This document shows, in pieces, positions 63,136-64,000 of a DNA stretch of 64,000 nucleotides. Position numbers and translations under genes: made by a program. Within the stretch, counting starts at the first letter, position 1; every line of letters starts with the position of its first letter. The DNA is from Sulfurovum sp. FS08-3 (lineage in GTDB: Bacteria; Campylobacterota; Campylobacteria; Campylobacterales; Sulfurovaceae), in contig JQIS01000001.1 in NCBI GenBank assembly GCA_000830175.1, positions 159,482 to 223,481 on the forward strand, read 5' to 3'. Under the pieces are notes generated by a model. The model saw only the letters and a program-made list of their open reading frames with translations, made no database searches and was not told the DNA's origin.

Positions 63136-64000
63136 ATGGATCTTCTTGCTATTGCTCATGAGGTATTTAGGATTGAAGCCCAAGAGATAGCCCATCTTAG
63201 CGATAATCTCAGTGAAGATTTTGCACACGCCATTGAGAGCATTTTGAGTTCTAAGGGCAAAGTGGTGGTATGTGGCATTGGCAAATCGGGACTCATTGGC
63301 AAAAAGATAGCGGCAACACTAGCAAGTACAGGAACAAGTAGCTTTTTTTTGCACCCTGCCGAAGCCTATCACGGGGATTTGGGGATGGTGGGGCGTGAAG
63401 ATATTGTGGTACTTATCTCCAATTCAGGCGAGAGCGATGAGATACTCAAACTTATCCCCTTTTTTAAACATCAAAAAAACACAATCATTGCCATGAGTTC
63501 CAATAGAGCCTCGACACTTGTCCAAAACAGTGACTATTTTTTGAACATCTCCGTCGAAAAAGAGGCGTGTCCGTTGCAATTGGCTCCTACAAGTTCTACA
63601 ACAGCAACGCTTGTCATGGGCGATGCCATGGCGGTGGCACTGATGAAAAAGCGAGGATTTTTAGAGGGAGACTTTGCTACGTTTCACCCTGGTGGGAGTT
63701 TGGGGCGACGATTGCTTGTCAAAGTGGGCGACAAAGCCAAAAAAGAACCCCTTCCCCTTGCTATGCCCCATGAGAGTATTGTTGAAGTGGTACATACCAT
63801 ATCAAAATGCGGATTGGGGCTTTGCGTGATTGTTGATGCCCAAAAGATTGTAGGTATTATCACCGATGGGGATATTCGCAGAGCTATGGAGAGACAAAAA
63901 GAGGACTTTTTTGCGCTTCAAGCCAAAGATTTGATGAGTCAAAATCCCAAAACCATTGCCCACGATGCCACCTTGCATCAAGCAGGGCAGATGATGGAGG
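63136..64000 (+). CDS. kdsD: arabinose-5-phosphate isomerase KdsD (partial, runs off the window)
   Basis: 288 codons are visible. The SIS domain (about 30-180) includes VVVCGIGKSGLIGKK, SSFFLHPAEAYHGDLG, ISNSGESDE and the ATLVMGDAMAVALM helix. CBS domains follow (about 205 onward, VDAQKIVGIITDGDIRRAM). It isomerises ribulose-5-phosphate to arabinose-5-phosphate for KDO. The ATG follows the permease stop without a gap. The last ~30 residues of the second CBS domain are beyond the window. Confidence 0.95.
   Translation, partial: MDLLAIAHEVFRIEAQEIAHLSDNLSEDFAHAIESILSSKGKVVVCGIGKSGLIGKKIAATLASTGTSSFFLHPAEAYHGDLGMVGREDIVVLISNSGESDEILKLIPFFKHQKNTIIAMSSNRASTLVQNSDYFLNISVEKEACPLQLAPTSSTTATLVMGDAMAVALMKKRGFLEGDFATFHPGGSLGRRLLVKVGDKAKKEPLPLAMPHESIVEVVHTISKCGLGLCVIVDAQKIVGIITDGDIRRAMERQKEDFFALQAKDLMSQNPKTIAHDATLHQAGQMME

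Noticed and set aside
1-64000. CRISPR array, tRNA or rRNA genes
   Set aside because: The only regularly spaced repeats are contiguous 7-bp units without spacers, and no cloverleaf or rRNA-like stretch was recognised by reading.

Overview
This 64-kb window comes from a free-living member of the Campylobacterota (Epsilonproteobacteria). The evidence is the Wolinella-type frdCAB operon, the pbp2 - membrane protein - engB - lptA - lptC - kdsC - rlpA gene string known from Helicobacter and Campylobacter, a neighbouring dapC-like aminotransferase and murC, moderate to low GC, and frequent TTG starts. A sulfur-oxidising relative of Sulfuricurvum, Sulfurovum or Sulfurimonas is a reasonable guess, but the genus cannot be fixed from sequence reading alone. 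No rRNA, tRNA or CRISPR array was seen.

Layout. 1-1218: tail of a lolA-like gene, a low-molecular-weight tyrosine phosphatase and a lipocalin lipoprotein. 1233-15085 (minus): one compact, mostly overlapping defence operon. It is a type I restriction-modification system (hsdM, hsdS, hsdR) carrying a PD-(D/E)xK nuclease (YhcG type), a Fic enzyme, an MntA/HepT pair, a short hsdR/hsdS chimera, a three-gene ABC-3C (Lamassu-like) system and a RhuM protein. It is squeezed between the stop codons of the lipocalin and mrdA. 15101-21309 (minus): cell-envelope housekeeping operon. 21464-22896 (plus): surE and tcdA. 22898-24982: secreted CBM2-like/Ig-like/TIM-barrel protein.

25220-34975 is a segment of about 9.2 kb carrying gyrA, arsB-arsC, a broken SRPBCC gene and frdBAC. 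It is bounded by the two halves of one aspartate aminotransferase gene in opposite orientation, so the segment looks inverted, with loss of the codon for the catalytic lysine. 35054-38489: dapC-like aminotransferase, an unknown helical protein, murC and a small unknown protein. 38572-46118: a type III restriction-modification operon with a GHKL-ATPase/PD-(D/E)xK fusion protein between mod and res. Two degenerate, inverted-repeat-bounded copies of a REP-associated transposase element, in the same orientation, bracket it. 46122-48619: toxin-antitoxin remnant, methyltransferase, exonuclease and NifX-like protein.

48714-64000: surface-polysaccharide locus. It holds an initiating sugar transferase, two GT2 glycosyltransferases, cysQ-cysC-(DUF2061-cysC)-cysN-cysD for making and recycling activated sulfate, rmlBDCA for dTDP-rhamnose, kdsA, kdsD and an ABC-2 exporter permease.

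The most unusual signal is in the cys genes. Two genes of the four-helix-bundle (23S rRNA intervening-sequence protein) family sit exactly at gene junctions. Each is bounded by inverted arrays of a 7-bp repeat, with a different heptamer for each gene. Each supplies a new overlapping start codon from which the downstream host gene is read in frame through the repeat. A third inverted heptamer pair lies inside cysQ without such a gene. This may be an undescribed class of small operon-compatible element. The second candidate is the GHKL-nuclease protein inside the type III operon, and the third is the recombined, stacked type I/ABC-3C operon.
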